Assembly: GCA_019750335.1 (NCBI GenBank)
Contig: JAIEOQ010000001.1
Span: 143,460 to 207,459 of the forward strand
Direction of reading: 5' to 3'
Length of the DNA stretch: 64,000 nt
Source: Candidatus Obscuribacterales bacterium
GTDB lineage: Bacteria; Cyanobacteriota; Vampirovibrionia; Obscuribacterales; Obscuribacteraceae
Shown: positions 16,981 through 24,836 of the stretch, piece by piece
Position numbering within the stretch: the stretch's first letter is position 1
Layout: every line of letters starts with the position of its first letter
Position numbers and translations under genes: made by a program
Notes under the pieces: generated by a model
Told to the model about the DNA's origin: nothing
Database searches by the model: none
Seen by the model: only the letters and a program-made list of their open reading frames with translations

Positions 16981-18531
16981 ATGGAAACAACAAAAATGGA
17001 TCCCAACTCCGAACTGTTAGAACGACGCAAGCAAGCCCTTTCGACAAATCAGGCTAGTGTGGAAAAACGGCGTGAGAAGGGATTGCTTCTTGCTCGTGAG
17101 CGTATAGAAAAGTTAGTGGATCCCGGCTCCTTTTTTGAAATTGATCGTTACGCTTTGCATCAGTGCCGCAATTTCGATATGGATAATAAAAAATCCTATG
17201 GTGATGGAGTGGTCACCGGACAGGCGCTGATTGACGGTCGTCCGGTTTACATTTTTGCTCATGATCCCACTTATTTAGGTGGCGCTCTTGGCGAAGTTTT
17301 TGCACGCAAAGTCTGCAAAATTATGGATTTGGCCAAGCAAGCCGGTTGCCCGGTAATTGGTTTGAATGAAAGCGGCGGAGCGAGAATTCAAGAGGGCGTC
17401 AGCAGCTTGGCTGGCTATGCCGATATTTTCTATCGCAATGTTTTTTGTTCTGGTTTGATTCCGCAAATTTCAGTAATTTACGGACCTTGTGCCGGTGGTG
17501 CGGTGTATAGTCCCGCGGTCACTGACTTTACGGTAATGGTGCGCGATCAGTCATATATGTTTATCACTGGTCCGGAAATTGTCAAAACTGTAACTGGTGA
17601 AGATGTCAGCTTTGAGCAGCTCGGCGGCGCAGTTGTGCACAACGAAACCAGCGGAGTCGCTCATTTCATGGCTGAAGACGAAGAGGATTCCTTTTGGTAT
17701 GTAAGAACTTTGCTTTCTTATTTACCAAACAACAATTTGGAATCACCGCCTTTCGTTGCCAATGAAGATAGTGAACCGGAGTCGATGCAAGAGCTTGATA
17801 CGCTGGTTCCCGTTGATCCGAGCAAGCCTTATGACATGCACAAAGTAATTGAAAAAATTGTTGATCGCGACAGTTTCTTTCCGGTGGCCGAATCTTTTGC
17901 CAAAAATTTGATCACTGGCTTTGCCCGTCTTTCCGGTCATGTAGTCGGTCTGGTTGCTAATCAGCCAAAAGTGTTGGCTGGAGTTTTGGACATTGATGCT
18001 TCGGTTAAAGGTGCGCGTTTTGTGCGTTTTTGTGACGCGTTCAATATTCCGATTTTGACTTTAGTCGATGTGCCAGGTTATCTGCCTGGTAAAAAACAAG
18101 AGCATATGGGAATCATTCGTCATGGTGCTAAGTTGCTTTACGCTTATTGCGAAGCTTCAGTACCTAAATTGACTGTGATTACGCGCAAGGCTTACGGTGG
18201 TGCTTTTGACGTACTTGGTTCAAAGAATGTCGGCGGCGATTTGAATTTGGCCTGGCCAACCGCTGAAGTTGCCGTAATTGGCGCGGAAGGTGCAGTAAAC
18301 ATCCTTTATCGGCGGGAGCTGGTTGGTCCGGAGAAAGAGCAAAAGTCGGCTAAGTTTATTCAAGAGTATCGCACTCGTTTTGCTAATCCCTATGTTGCTG
18401 CCGAACGTGGTTATATCGACGATGTGATTTTACCGAGCGAAACACGCCAGCGTTTAGCAGCATTTCTAAATGTGCAGCAAAATAAACGAATAGAACGGCC
18501 GGCACGAAAGCACGGCAATATTCCTTTGTAA
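16981..18531 (+). CDS. Acyl-CoA carboxylase carboxyltransferase subunit (PccB type)
   Basis: 516-residue biotin-dependent carboxyltransferase with two crotonase-like halves. The first half has ESGGARIQEGVSSLAGYADI (near residue 125) and YGPCAGGAVYSPAVTDF (near 162). The second has LVDVPGYLPGKKQEHMGIIR (near 362) and KAYGGAFDVLGSKN (near 402). These are marks of propionyl- or methylmalonyl-type subunits rather than AccD, because there is no N-terminal zinc ribbon. The substrate (propionyl-CoA, acetyl-CoA or methylmalonyl-CoA decarboxylation) cannot be fixed from sequence. No biotin carboxylase or biotin carrier gene is adjacent, so partners must be elsewhere. Its stop lies two bases from the stop of a convergent gene. 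Confidence 0.88.
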   Translation: METTKMDPNSELLERRKQALSTNQASVEKRREKGLLLARERIEKLVDPGSFFEIDRYALHQCRNFDMDNKKSYGDGVVTGQALIDGRPVYIFAHDPTYLGGALGEVFARKVCKIMDLAKQAGCPVIGLNESGGARIQEGVSSLAGYADIFYRNVFCSGLIPQISVIYGPCAGGAVYSPAVTDFTVMVRDQSYMFITGPEIVKTVTGEDVSFEQLGGAVVHNETSGVAHFMAEDEEDSFWYVRTLLSYLPNNNLESPPFVANEDSEPESMQELDTLVPVDPSKPYDMHKVIEKIVDRDSFFPVAESFAKNLITGFARLSGHVVGLVANQPKVLAGVLDIDASVKGARFVRFCDAFNIPILTLVDVPGYLPGKKQEHMGIIRHGAKLLYAYCEASVPKLTVITRKAYGGAFDVLGSKNVGGDLNLAWPTAEVAVIGAEGAVNILYRRELVGPEKEQKSAKFIQEYRTRFANPYVAAERGYIDDVILPSETRQRLAAFLNVQQNKRIERPARKHGNIPL

Positions 18532-18533
18532 GA

Positions 18534-19259
18534 TTAAATTTGCGGGCGTGGGGCGCCGAATTTTTTCTTGCTTAAGTCAGGATGAACCAGGCGGATTCCA
18601 TGTAAATCAAGAGAGCCGTCCGGCGTCTGGCTCGTTTTCTCGCTTATCTCAAGCAGATTCAAGGGAACGCCTAATTTTGGCCAAATTGATTCGTAGTGAG
18701 AAAGAGTATCGTCGGCTTTTGTTTTTTTGCGGACATATTCCAAAACTTCGTTTGGAAAAGGATCCGGATAACACAAAAATAGCCCGCTTAACCCTTGAAT
18801 TAAAGCCGCTCGTTGCAGGAATTCATTCATGTTACGCAGAAAATCGAACTGTCCTTTTGGTCGATTACTGTCTGCATAGTGTGCGGCGGCGAGCAGGCGT
18901 GATTTCTGATCTAAAAAGAAAAGGTCAAACTCCGGCAGCTTGGTTTTCTGTATAAAACCTTTGGTTGCCATGTAGACTTCGACACGACTTGTACAAGAAA
19001 GTGCGTTCCACAATTTTATCTGACGGTTGTAAAGCCCGGTTCCGTGCGCTAAACCAAAAAAATCAATGCTGATAAAGTTGGCAACCGCAAGAACGGTTTG
19101 GGGAATATCCGTGCTGACGGCTTCCAGGCTCATATTCTTGCAGGCATTGATTACGTCTTGCGGGCGAAAATTGCGCGGCGAGTGAGTAATCGCGTCCGGC
19201 GAGAATCCTTCAACATTTTTGATGCTGAGGCGTAAAGTAAAATCAGGTCTTTTAGGCAT
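18534..19259 (-). CDS. Uncharacterised protein, 241 residues
   Basis: I do not recognise a family. The protein is mixed alpha/beta with no signal peptide or membrane helix. Visible features are FDLFFLDQKSRLLAAAHYAD near residue 115, a Leu-rich stretch ALIQGLSGLFLCYPDPFPNE near 160, and a basic C-terminal end. ATG 19259 starts the frame. The gene is convergent with the carboxylase (stops two bases apart) and divergent from the ECF sigma gene, with a 184-base gap upstream. Codon use resembles its neighbours, so it is probably a resident gene. Confidence 0.6.
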   Translation of the reverse strand: MPKRPDFTLRLSIKNVEGFSPDAITHSPRNFRPQDVINACKNMSLEAVSTDIPQTVLAVANFISIDFFGLAHGTGLYNRQIKLWNALSCTSRVEVYMATKGFIQKTKLPEFDLFFLDQKSRLLAAAHYADSNRPKGQFDFLRNMNEFLQRAALIQGLSGLFLCYPDPFPNEVLEYVRKKTKADDTLSHYESIWPKLGVPLNLLEISEKTSQTPDGSLDLHGIRLVHPDLSKKKFGAPRPQI

Positions 19260-19443
19260 GATACGTTGAAAAGTGCGTTGGGCGGGCTTTTTCGATTTTA
19301 GTAGCTGATTAATCGCATAAGCATATCAGCCACAATGAATTGATGAAGATCCTTCTTCCGAATTAGCTGACGGTATGTAAGTAAATTAGGTAAACTGTGG
19401 ATTAGCATTACTTTTTTACTAGAACCGATTATTGATCTAATCA

Positions 19444-20013
19444 ATGACACTATTATCTCGTACACCTTCTCAAACTGCGGCAGTTCGTACTTTATTGGAG
19501 CTCAAAAAGGGCAGCAAGGGAGCCCTTGACGAGTTCATCTGGCAAAATCAAGAGCATTTCTATTGTGTGGCTTTTATTGCCACTCTCGAACCTGATATTG
19601 CCGAACAAATTACGATCAGTGCTTTTCAGGCAGCAATTGCCGCTATTCGGCAAATTAATCCGAAAGAATTTAATCAGGATTATGTGCATGAATGGCTTAT
19701 GGGGCTAATTGTTGATGCTACGGCTGCGTACCATGCTCAAACTTCCCCCATGCCAGCTGGCAGCATTACGGATCCGACCGTTGACGGTTCGTCGCAAATG
19801 GATTGGGAAACAACAGTTATTCTTGGGACGCAAAGAGTAAAAAGATGCATCAGCAGCTTGCCGGAAGAGCAAAAAAAGGTTTTCATACTGCGCCATCAGC
19901 TGGGTTTAAGTCTTACCCAGATAGCGGTAGTTCTAAACGTACATCAGGATAATGTTATGGCCTGGTTACATAGGGCTAGGGTGCAGGTGGTTAAGTGTCT
20001 GGGACGCGGGTAA
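19444..20013 (+). CDS. ECF-like sigma factor paired with a giant anti-sigma protein
   Basis: 189 residues with a divergent sigma region 2 (LDEFIWQNQEHFYCVAF, then EQITISAFQAAIAAIR) and a recognisable region 4. Region 4 includes CISSLPEEQKKVFILRHQLG and a helix-turn-helix ending NVMAWLHRARVQV. Loss of the usual acidic/aromatic residues in region 2 makes core-polymerase binding uncertain. ATG 19444 is the first start, but no clear ribosome site precedes it. The next gene, 31 bases downstream, begins with an anti-sigma zinc finger, which supports a sigma/anti-sigma pair. It is unlike the second ECF factor of this window (39957-40577), which has textbook motifs. Confidence 0.75.
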   Translation: MTLLSRTPSQTAAVRTLLELKKGSKGALDEFIWQNQEHFYCVAFIATLEPDIAEQITISAFQAAIAAIRQINPKEFNQDYVHEWLMGLIVDATAAYHAQTSPMPAGSITDPTVDGSSQMDWETTVILGTQRVKRCISSLPEEQKKVFILRHQLGLSLTQIAVVLNVHQDNVMAWLHRARVQVVKCLGRG

Positions 20014-20044
20014 ATTAATATTTGGGTTCGTTTGGTGTTGAGGA

Positions 20045-23000
20045 ATGACTATTAACTGCAGTCGATTTAGATTTCTTATCCAGCAGCGTTTTGATATGGA
20101 GCTTGCGCCTCAAGATGAACGAATGGTTCTGCAGCATCTTGATTCCTGTGACTCATGCTCTCGGTTCTATCATCAGATCGACCAAGTCACTCAAGTGGCA
20201 AAGGATACAGCGCTCCCTGACGAATGCCTACCGGGCAACTCAGAAGCATTCGCGAGAAAAATTATGCAGGAACTACCGCCGACTAAGCCCAATTTTATAA
20301 GCACCCTAAAAAATCTGATTTCTAAAATTGGAAAAAAAGATTCGTCTGCTTCTCAGTCCAAAGGTGGTGGCTTTCCTCATATCAGCCGACAATCCGTTTC
20401 TTCGGAAGCTGAAGCGTCAGCTCGTAATATGACGGCAACTCAAGAAGAAGAAATGCTGGCTACCAGCGTACGATTGAAAAGTCTCTCTAAAATTCAACCG
20501 TCAAGCGAGTCTGAGCAAGTCAATTTACAAGCTCTTTCGCTTTCTCAAAAATTTGGAGTCGAAATACCGGCACGTAGCTCCCAAGATGGTCCATTAACTT
20601 TGGCGGAGTCTATTCGTCGTCAAGTTCAAGAGCAAGTTCAACCGCCATCCGGAGTAGTGGAGCAAGCCCCGGCTGATTTCGTTCAAGAGTCAGATCCGGC
20701 AAGTCAACCAATGATTGGCCAATGGGGTGCTAATTCATCAGTAGTTGATAGCGGAAGTTGGCAGGTCCAGAGTCAGCCGCAAACGTCACCTGTACAAGAC
20801 GACGGCTGGGGCGCACCGCCAGTGCAGCCGCAAGCATCACCGATTCAAGATGGTTGGGGAGCGCCGCCAGTGCAGCCGCAAACGTCACCTGTGCAAGACG
20901 ATGGTTGGGGAGCACCGCCAGCTCAGCCGCAAACATCGCCAATTCAAAACGATGGTTGGGGCGCACCTCCCGCTCAGCCGCAAACATCACCAATTCAAAA
21001 CGATGGTTGGGGAGCACCGCCAGCTCAGCCGCAAACATCGCCAATTCAAAACGATGGTTGGGGAGTACCGCCCGCTCAGCCGCAAACATCGCCAATTCAA
21101 AACGATGGTTGGGGCGCACCGCCAGCTCAGCCGCAAACATCGCCAATTCAAAACGATGGTTGGGGAGCACCGCCAGCTCAGCCGCAAGCATCACCAATTC
21201 AAGACGATGGTTGGGGCGCACCGCCAGCTCAGCCGCAAGCGGCTTCAGCTGAGGATGCATCTTGGTCTGAGGAGAGTGAACAAATTCAAACCGGTATGTG
21301 GAAAGCCTTTTCGCTTGAAGATTCAGGCTTAGGATCAACGGCGAGTAAAGCCATACCGCCGACGCCTAAACCGGCGCCAGCGCCCAGTGTTGAACCTGTG
21401 GCTGAGCATTATGAAATGTCCATCCAAGAGAAACTTTCTTTGCAAAGAAAGCAGCAAGGACAAATGTTTGCTGCTCCGGAGCCACCAGCGCCGGTTTCTA
21501 GTTTCACATCTATTGAACCGCCGACGGTACCAATTCCCGGGTCGGAATCAACAATGATGGATCGCCTCACAAATATTTTGGGCGACAGTATTACTGAGAT
21601 GGCTCAAGAAATGCCGACACCCGGAGACGTTGCCGAACTCCAAGTTCCGGTGCCTGAGCCAATGGTTCCGCCGCCGCCTACTGCTCCGGTTGTTCCGGAA
21701 GCCCCGCCGGTTTCTGAGCAACCAACGGCCGACTTCAGTAGCTATGAAATGTCCATTCAAGAGCGCAAGCAATTGGCTGCCAATATTTCAACACCGGCAC
21801 CAGCACCGGTTCCGATTGATGAACTGCCGGCACCCTTGCCGCCTGCTGCGCCGGAGTTACCTGTTAGTTCCGACTTGAAACAACCGGATATACAACCGGT
21901 TTCACTTAATCGTCGGCAAGCAACACCAGTGCCTCGTCCAGCTAATCCATCCGTAGCTATGCCTCCGCCACCACAAGGTGCTTCTAATATCCGTCCTGTG
22001 GGACGAGGTGATTTAGCTCAACCGCTGGCAAAGCCTGAAGTTTCACCACCGCCGGTGGAAACCGCTCCTATAGCGGCTCCGCCTCCTGTAACGGCTGCGC
22101 CTTCTGCGCCCTCAGTGCCGCCGGCTCCTCCGGTTGTTCAAGAAACCAAAAGAGAGATGCCGGTACCGCCAGCTAAACCTCCGCTTCCGGGAAGACCGGG
22201 TAGACCGCCGGTTCCACCCCCATCGCCAGTTCCGCAGAGCACTGCCGATAGTGGTGGTCTGAAAAAGCTTGACGATAAAGATATGGATCGAATCTTTAGA
22301 AAGCTTGGTGTAAAAGAGTCTGAGCTATCAGCAGCGCAAGCCAATGTTGCTGAGCAACAAGCTGCGCCTCTTGCTGCTCCTGCGGAAACCAGCCAACCTC
22401 CAGCACCAATGGAGATAAAGGCAACGCCGGCTCCGCCACCGCCTCCTCCATTACCGCCTGTTAGCCAACCAGCTCCAGTGCCGTCTCCCCCGCCGATTCC
22501 GGCTAAACAGGCGTTACCGCCGCCAGTACCGCCTGTGATCAATGCGGTTACACCTACACCTTCACCGATACCGATGAAAACTCCATTGCCGCCGCCGGTA
22601 CCGCCGGCGCCAAAAGCGAGCGCCACTTCGGGACAACAGGGGCTATTTAAGAATATTGATGATGCCGCTGTTGACAAAATATTTGACAACTTGGGTGTAA
22701 AAGAGTCTAAACAACCGGTTCCTAAAGTAAATGTGCGAGAAGCGGTTCAATCAATACGCAGCGCCGCCGTGGAAACAGGTGTTGTTGCTACTCCGGCGCC
22801 GAAAATAGCTGGTATCGACCGTTTGGATGCCAAAATCGAGACAACCCATGATAGTGGTACCGGAAAAATATCCAGTATCGGTAAGTTTCTACTCGATCAG
22901 CAAGACCAGCAACAGATCGGTAAGCTTTCTCAAGCTAACTTAAATGAAAGCAAAGTGCGTGTGCTGACGTTAGAAGCTGCAGACGAAATTTATAAGTTGT

Positions 23001-23320
23001 TGAATCATGTGGCTTCTTTGCCTGGTGTTGTCGGCTCTTCTATTGTTGGACATGACGGTATTCCGATTGCTAATAATTTACCGCAAGAATATGATCCGGA
23101 GTCTATCGGTGCCTTAGCTCTGGGTGTTTATTTCAGCACTACCAACAGTATCCGCAAGATGGGTCACAACCATGTGCACCAGCTTGTAGCTAAGTCTCCG
23201 TCCGGTTATTTGATCATTGCTGATTTTGGTGGCGGGATTTTGATTACAGTCAGCTCCGGGCAGCATACTGAGCAGCTCATTCCTTTAATGCGAAGCATCA
23301 CTCAATTGGTAGCACAATAA
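20045..23320 (+). CDS. Anti-sigma zinc finger / proline-rich repeat / roadblock fusion protein
   Basis: 1091 residues with three parts. Residues 1-60 form a zinc-binding anti-sigma (zf-HC2) domain: Cys5, then HLDSCDSC giving His31, Cys35 and Cys38. Residues about 60-970 are disordered and rich in Pro, Gln and Ala. They include nine 17-residue repeats (245-396), the motif YEMSIQE twice (near 456 and 567) and a motif containing DRIF/DKIF and LGVKES twice (near 739 and 867). From about 975 to the end is a roadblock/LC7 domain (ADEIYKLLNHVASLPGVVGS, IVGHDGIPIANN, GGGILITVSS), a fold that binds small Ras-like GTPases or dimerises. There is no membrane helix, so it is probably a cytoplasmic regulator. 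It may hold the upstream sigma factor and respond through the roadblock end; that mechanism is inference. Confidence 0.82.
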   Translation: MTINCSRFRFLIQQRFDMELAPQDERMVLQHLDSCDSCSRFYHQIDQVTQVAKDTALPDECLPGNSEAFARKIMQELPPTKPNFISTLKNLISKIGKKDSSASQSKGGGFPHISRQSVSSEAEASARNMTATQEEEMLATSVRLKSLSKIQPSSESEQVNLQALSLSQKFGVEIPARSSQDGPLTLAESIRRQVQEQVQPPSGVVEQAPADFVQESDPASQPMIGQWGANSSVVDSGSWQVQSQPQTSPVQDDGWGAPPVQPQASPIQDGWGAPPVQPQTSPVQDDGWGAPPAQPQTSPIQNDGWGAPPAQPQTSPIQNDGWGAPPAQPQTSPIQNDGWGVPPAQPQTSPIQNDGWGAPPAQPQTSPIQNDGWGAPPAQPQASPIQDDGWGAPPAQPQAASAEDASWSEESEQIQTGMWKAFSLEDSGLGSTASKAIPPTPKPAPAPSVEPVAEHYEMSIQEKLSLQRKQQGQMFAAPEPPAPVSSFTSIEPPTVPIPGSESTMMDRLTNILGDSITEMAQEMPTPGDVAELQVPVPEPMVPPPPTAPVVPEAPPVSEQPTADFSSYEMSIQERKQLAANISTPAPAPVPIDELPAPLPPAAPELPVSSDLKQPDIQPVSLNRRQATPVPRPANPSVAMPPPPQGASNIRPVGRGDLAQPLAKPEVSPPPVETAPIAAPPPVTAAPSAPSVPPAPPVVQETKREMPVPPAKPPLPGRPGRPPVPPPSPVPQSTADSGGLKKLDDKDMDRIFRKLGVKESELSAAQANVAEQQAAPLAAPAETSQPPAPMEIKATPAPPPPPPLPPVSQPAPVPSPPPIPAKQALPPPVPPVINAVTPTPSPIPMKTPLPPPVPPAPKASATSGQQGLFKNIDDAAVDKIFDNLGVKESKQPVPKVNVREAVQSIRSAAVETGVVATPAPKIAGIDRLDAKIETTHDSGTGKISSIGKFLLDQQDQQQIGKLSQANLNESKVRVLTLEAADEIYKLLNHVASLPGVVGSSIVGHDGIPIANNLPQEYDPESIGALALGVYFSTTNSIRKMGHNHVHQLVAKSPSGYLIIADFGGGILITVSSGQHTEQLIPLMRSITQLVAQ
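20777..21232 (+). repeat. Nine tandem 51-bp coding repeats
   Basis: Nine in-frame copies encode PQTSPIQNDGWGAPPAQ or close variants. Eight copies are 51 bp and the second is 48 bp (one Asp codon missing), giving 456 bp in total. The central copies are almost identical in DNA, while the outer ones carry substitutions (V for I, D for N, A for T), as expected from recent unequal exchange in the middle. Each unit places one Trp in a Gly/Pro setting, so the array offers a regular series of possible binding spots. Other frames across it are also open but are by-products of the repeat. Confidence 0.95.
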
Positions 23321-23324
23321 TCAT

Positions 23325-24836
23325 ATGAAGCTTGATTTAGAGTCCGCGTCTCTTTCGCGTATTAAGGCGGATCTTCTCGTTTTAGGTTTGTTCCAAGATG
23401 AGGATGTTCGCGCGACAATTGAAAAACTTGATCCCGATTTCCCGGCTCAATTTTTAGATCATATTGCGCAAATGTGCCAGGAAGAGCTATTCAAATGTAA
23501 AAACAAAGAGAGCATCAGCTTCTTCTGCTCCGGGCAAATTGGCGCACGAAAGCTCGTTCTTGTTGGATTAGGCAAAAGTTGTGATTACAAAATTGCATCC
23601 GTAAGAAAAACAGTCGCTAATCTTGCTCGGATGTTTGGTGCTAAAGAATCCTGTCGACATTTGATTTTGCAGTTGCGCATGGACGGGCAGTCCGATATGT
23701 TGCGGGCGGCTGTTGAAGGCTGGTTTTTGGGCTCGTACAACTTTTTGAATTATAAAAAAGTAGCCGAAGACGGATTCTCTCCTTCCCTTAAAACAGAACG
23801 TCTGACTTTTATTGATCAAAAAATGGGTAAGGAAGAATTTTTGCGTCTTTGTGAAGAGGGGCGGACCATCGCTGAAAGCACAAACTTTGCTCGCGATTTA
23901 ATTGCCGAGCCTGCTTGCGTTATGACTCCGTCACGTTTAGCTGAAGCCGCTCAATCCTTGGTGTCGGCTTCGGTGGAATGTCGTGTTTTGGAAGTCGAAG
24001 ATGTTGCCGCTATGGGCATGGGCGCTTATATCGGCGTAGCTAAAGGTTCTCATGAACCGCTTAAATTTATCAGCTTGAAGTATGCTCCGGCAAACGCCAG
24101 AAAAACAATAACTTTGATTGGTAAAGGAATTACATTCGATTCCGGCGGATTGTCCTTAAAAACTGCTGTCGGTATGGAAAAAATGAAGCATGATATGTCC
24201 GGTGCTGCCGCTGTTCTTGGCGCTATCCGTGCTGTAAGCGAATTGCATGCACCAATAGCGGTGCATGTTCTGATTGCTGCTTGTGAAAATATGCCTGGCG
24301 GTGGAGCTTTGCGTCCTGGGGATGTGCTTACATCCATGAACGGTAAAACTATTGAAGTGAATAATACGGATGCTGAAGGCAGGCTTACCTTGGCCGATGC
24401 TCTTTGTTATGCCGGCAAAGAAAAAACCGATGCAATAATCGATATTGCCACTCTCACCGGTGCTGTAGTTTCGGCCCTAGGCAGAGCGGCGGCGGCGATT
24501 ATGGGTAACGATCAAATATTGATTGAAAAAATGATTACTGCCGGTGAAAAAAGCGGTGAAAAATATTGGCAGTTGCCGATGTTTGATGAATACAAGGATA
24601 GCTTAAAAAGCGATATTGCCGATTTGAAAAACGCCGGTTCTCGTGGCGAAGCCGGAACGGCATCGGCGGCTTTGTTCTTAAAAGAGTTTGTTGACGGAGT
24701 GCCCTGGGCTCATCTAGATATTGCCGGCACTGCCTGGCAAGAGAAAGAAAAAGATGAGCTTAACCGCGGCGGTGTAGCTTTTGGTGTGCGCAGCCTCAGT
24801 TACTTTTTGCTTTTTGAAGCGGCGAATAACAACTAA
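23325..24836 (+). CDS. pepA: Leucyl aminopeptidase (M17)
   Basis: 503-residue cytosolic metallo-aminopeptidase that removes N-terminal residues from peptides. The M17 signature NTDAEGRLTLADAL is near residue 346. The metal- and substrate-binding KGITFDSGGLSLK is near 267, with the catalytic Lys in it, and MKHDMSGAAAVLGAI follows. The N-terminal macro-like domain (1-170) is less conserved, as usual. ATG 23325 lies four bases after the stop of the roadblock fusion, so the genes may be co-transcribed. Its stop codon overlaps that of the convergent DUF4388 gene by four bases. Confidence 0.94.
   Translation: MKLDLESASLSRIKADLLVLGLFQDEDVRATIEKLDPDFPAQFLDHIAQMCQEELFKCKNKESISFFCSGQIGARKLVLVGLGKSCDYKIASVRKTVANLARMFGAKESCRHLILQLRMDGQSDMLRAAVEGWFLGSYNFLNYKKVAEDGFSPSLKTERLTFIDQKMGKEEFLRLCEEGRTIAESTNFARDLIAEPACVMTPSRLAEAAQSLVSASVECRVLEVEDVAAMGMGAYIGVAKGSHEPLKFISLKYAPANARKTITLIGKGITFDSGGLSLKTAVGMEKMKHDMSGAAAVLGAIRAVSELHAPIAVHVLIAACENMPGGGALRPGDVLTSMNGKTIEVNNTDAEGRLTLADALCYAGKEKTDAIIDIATLTGAVVSALGRAAAAIMGNDQILIEKMITAGEKSGEKYWQLPMFDEYKDSLKSDIADLKNAGSRGEAGTASAALFLKEFVDGVPWAHLDIAGTAWQEKEKDELNRGGVAFGVRSLSYFLLFEAANNN

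Noticed and set aside
20730..21338. Three additional long open frames on both strands across the repeat array
   Set aside because: They arise because a 51-bp unit without stops is open in other frames. Their products are simple repeats and they lack ribosome sites.
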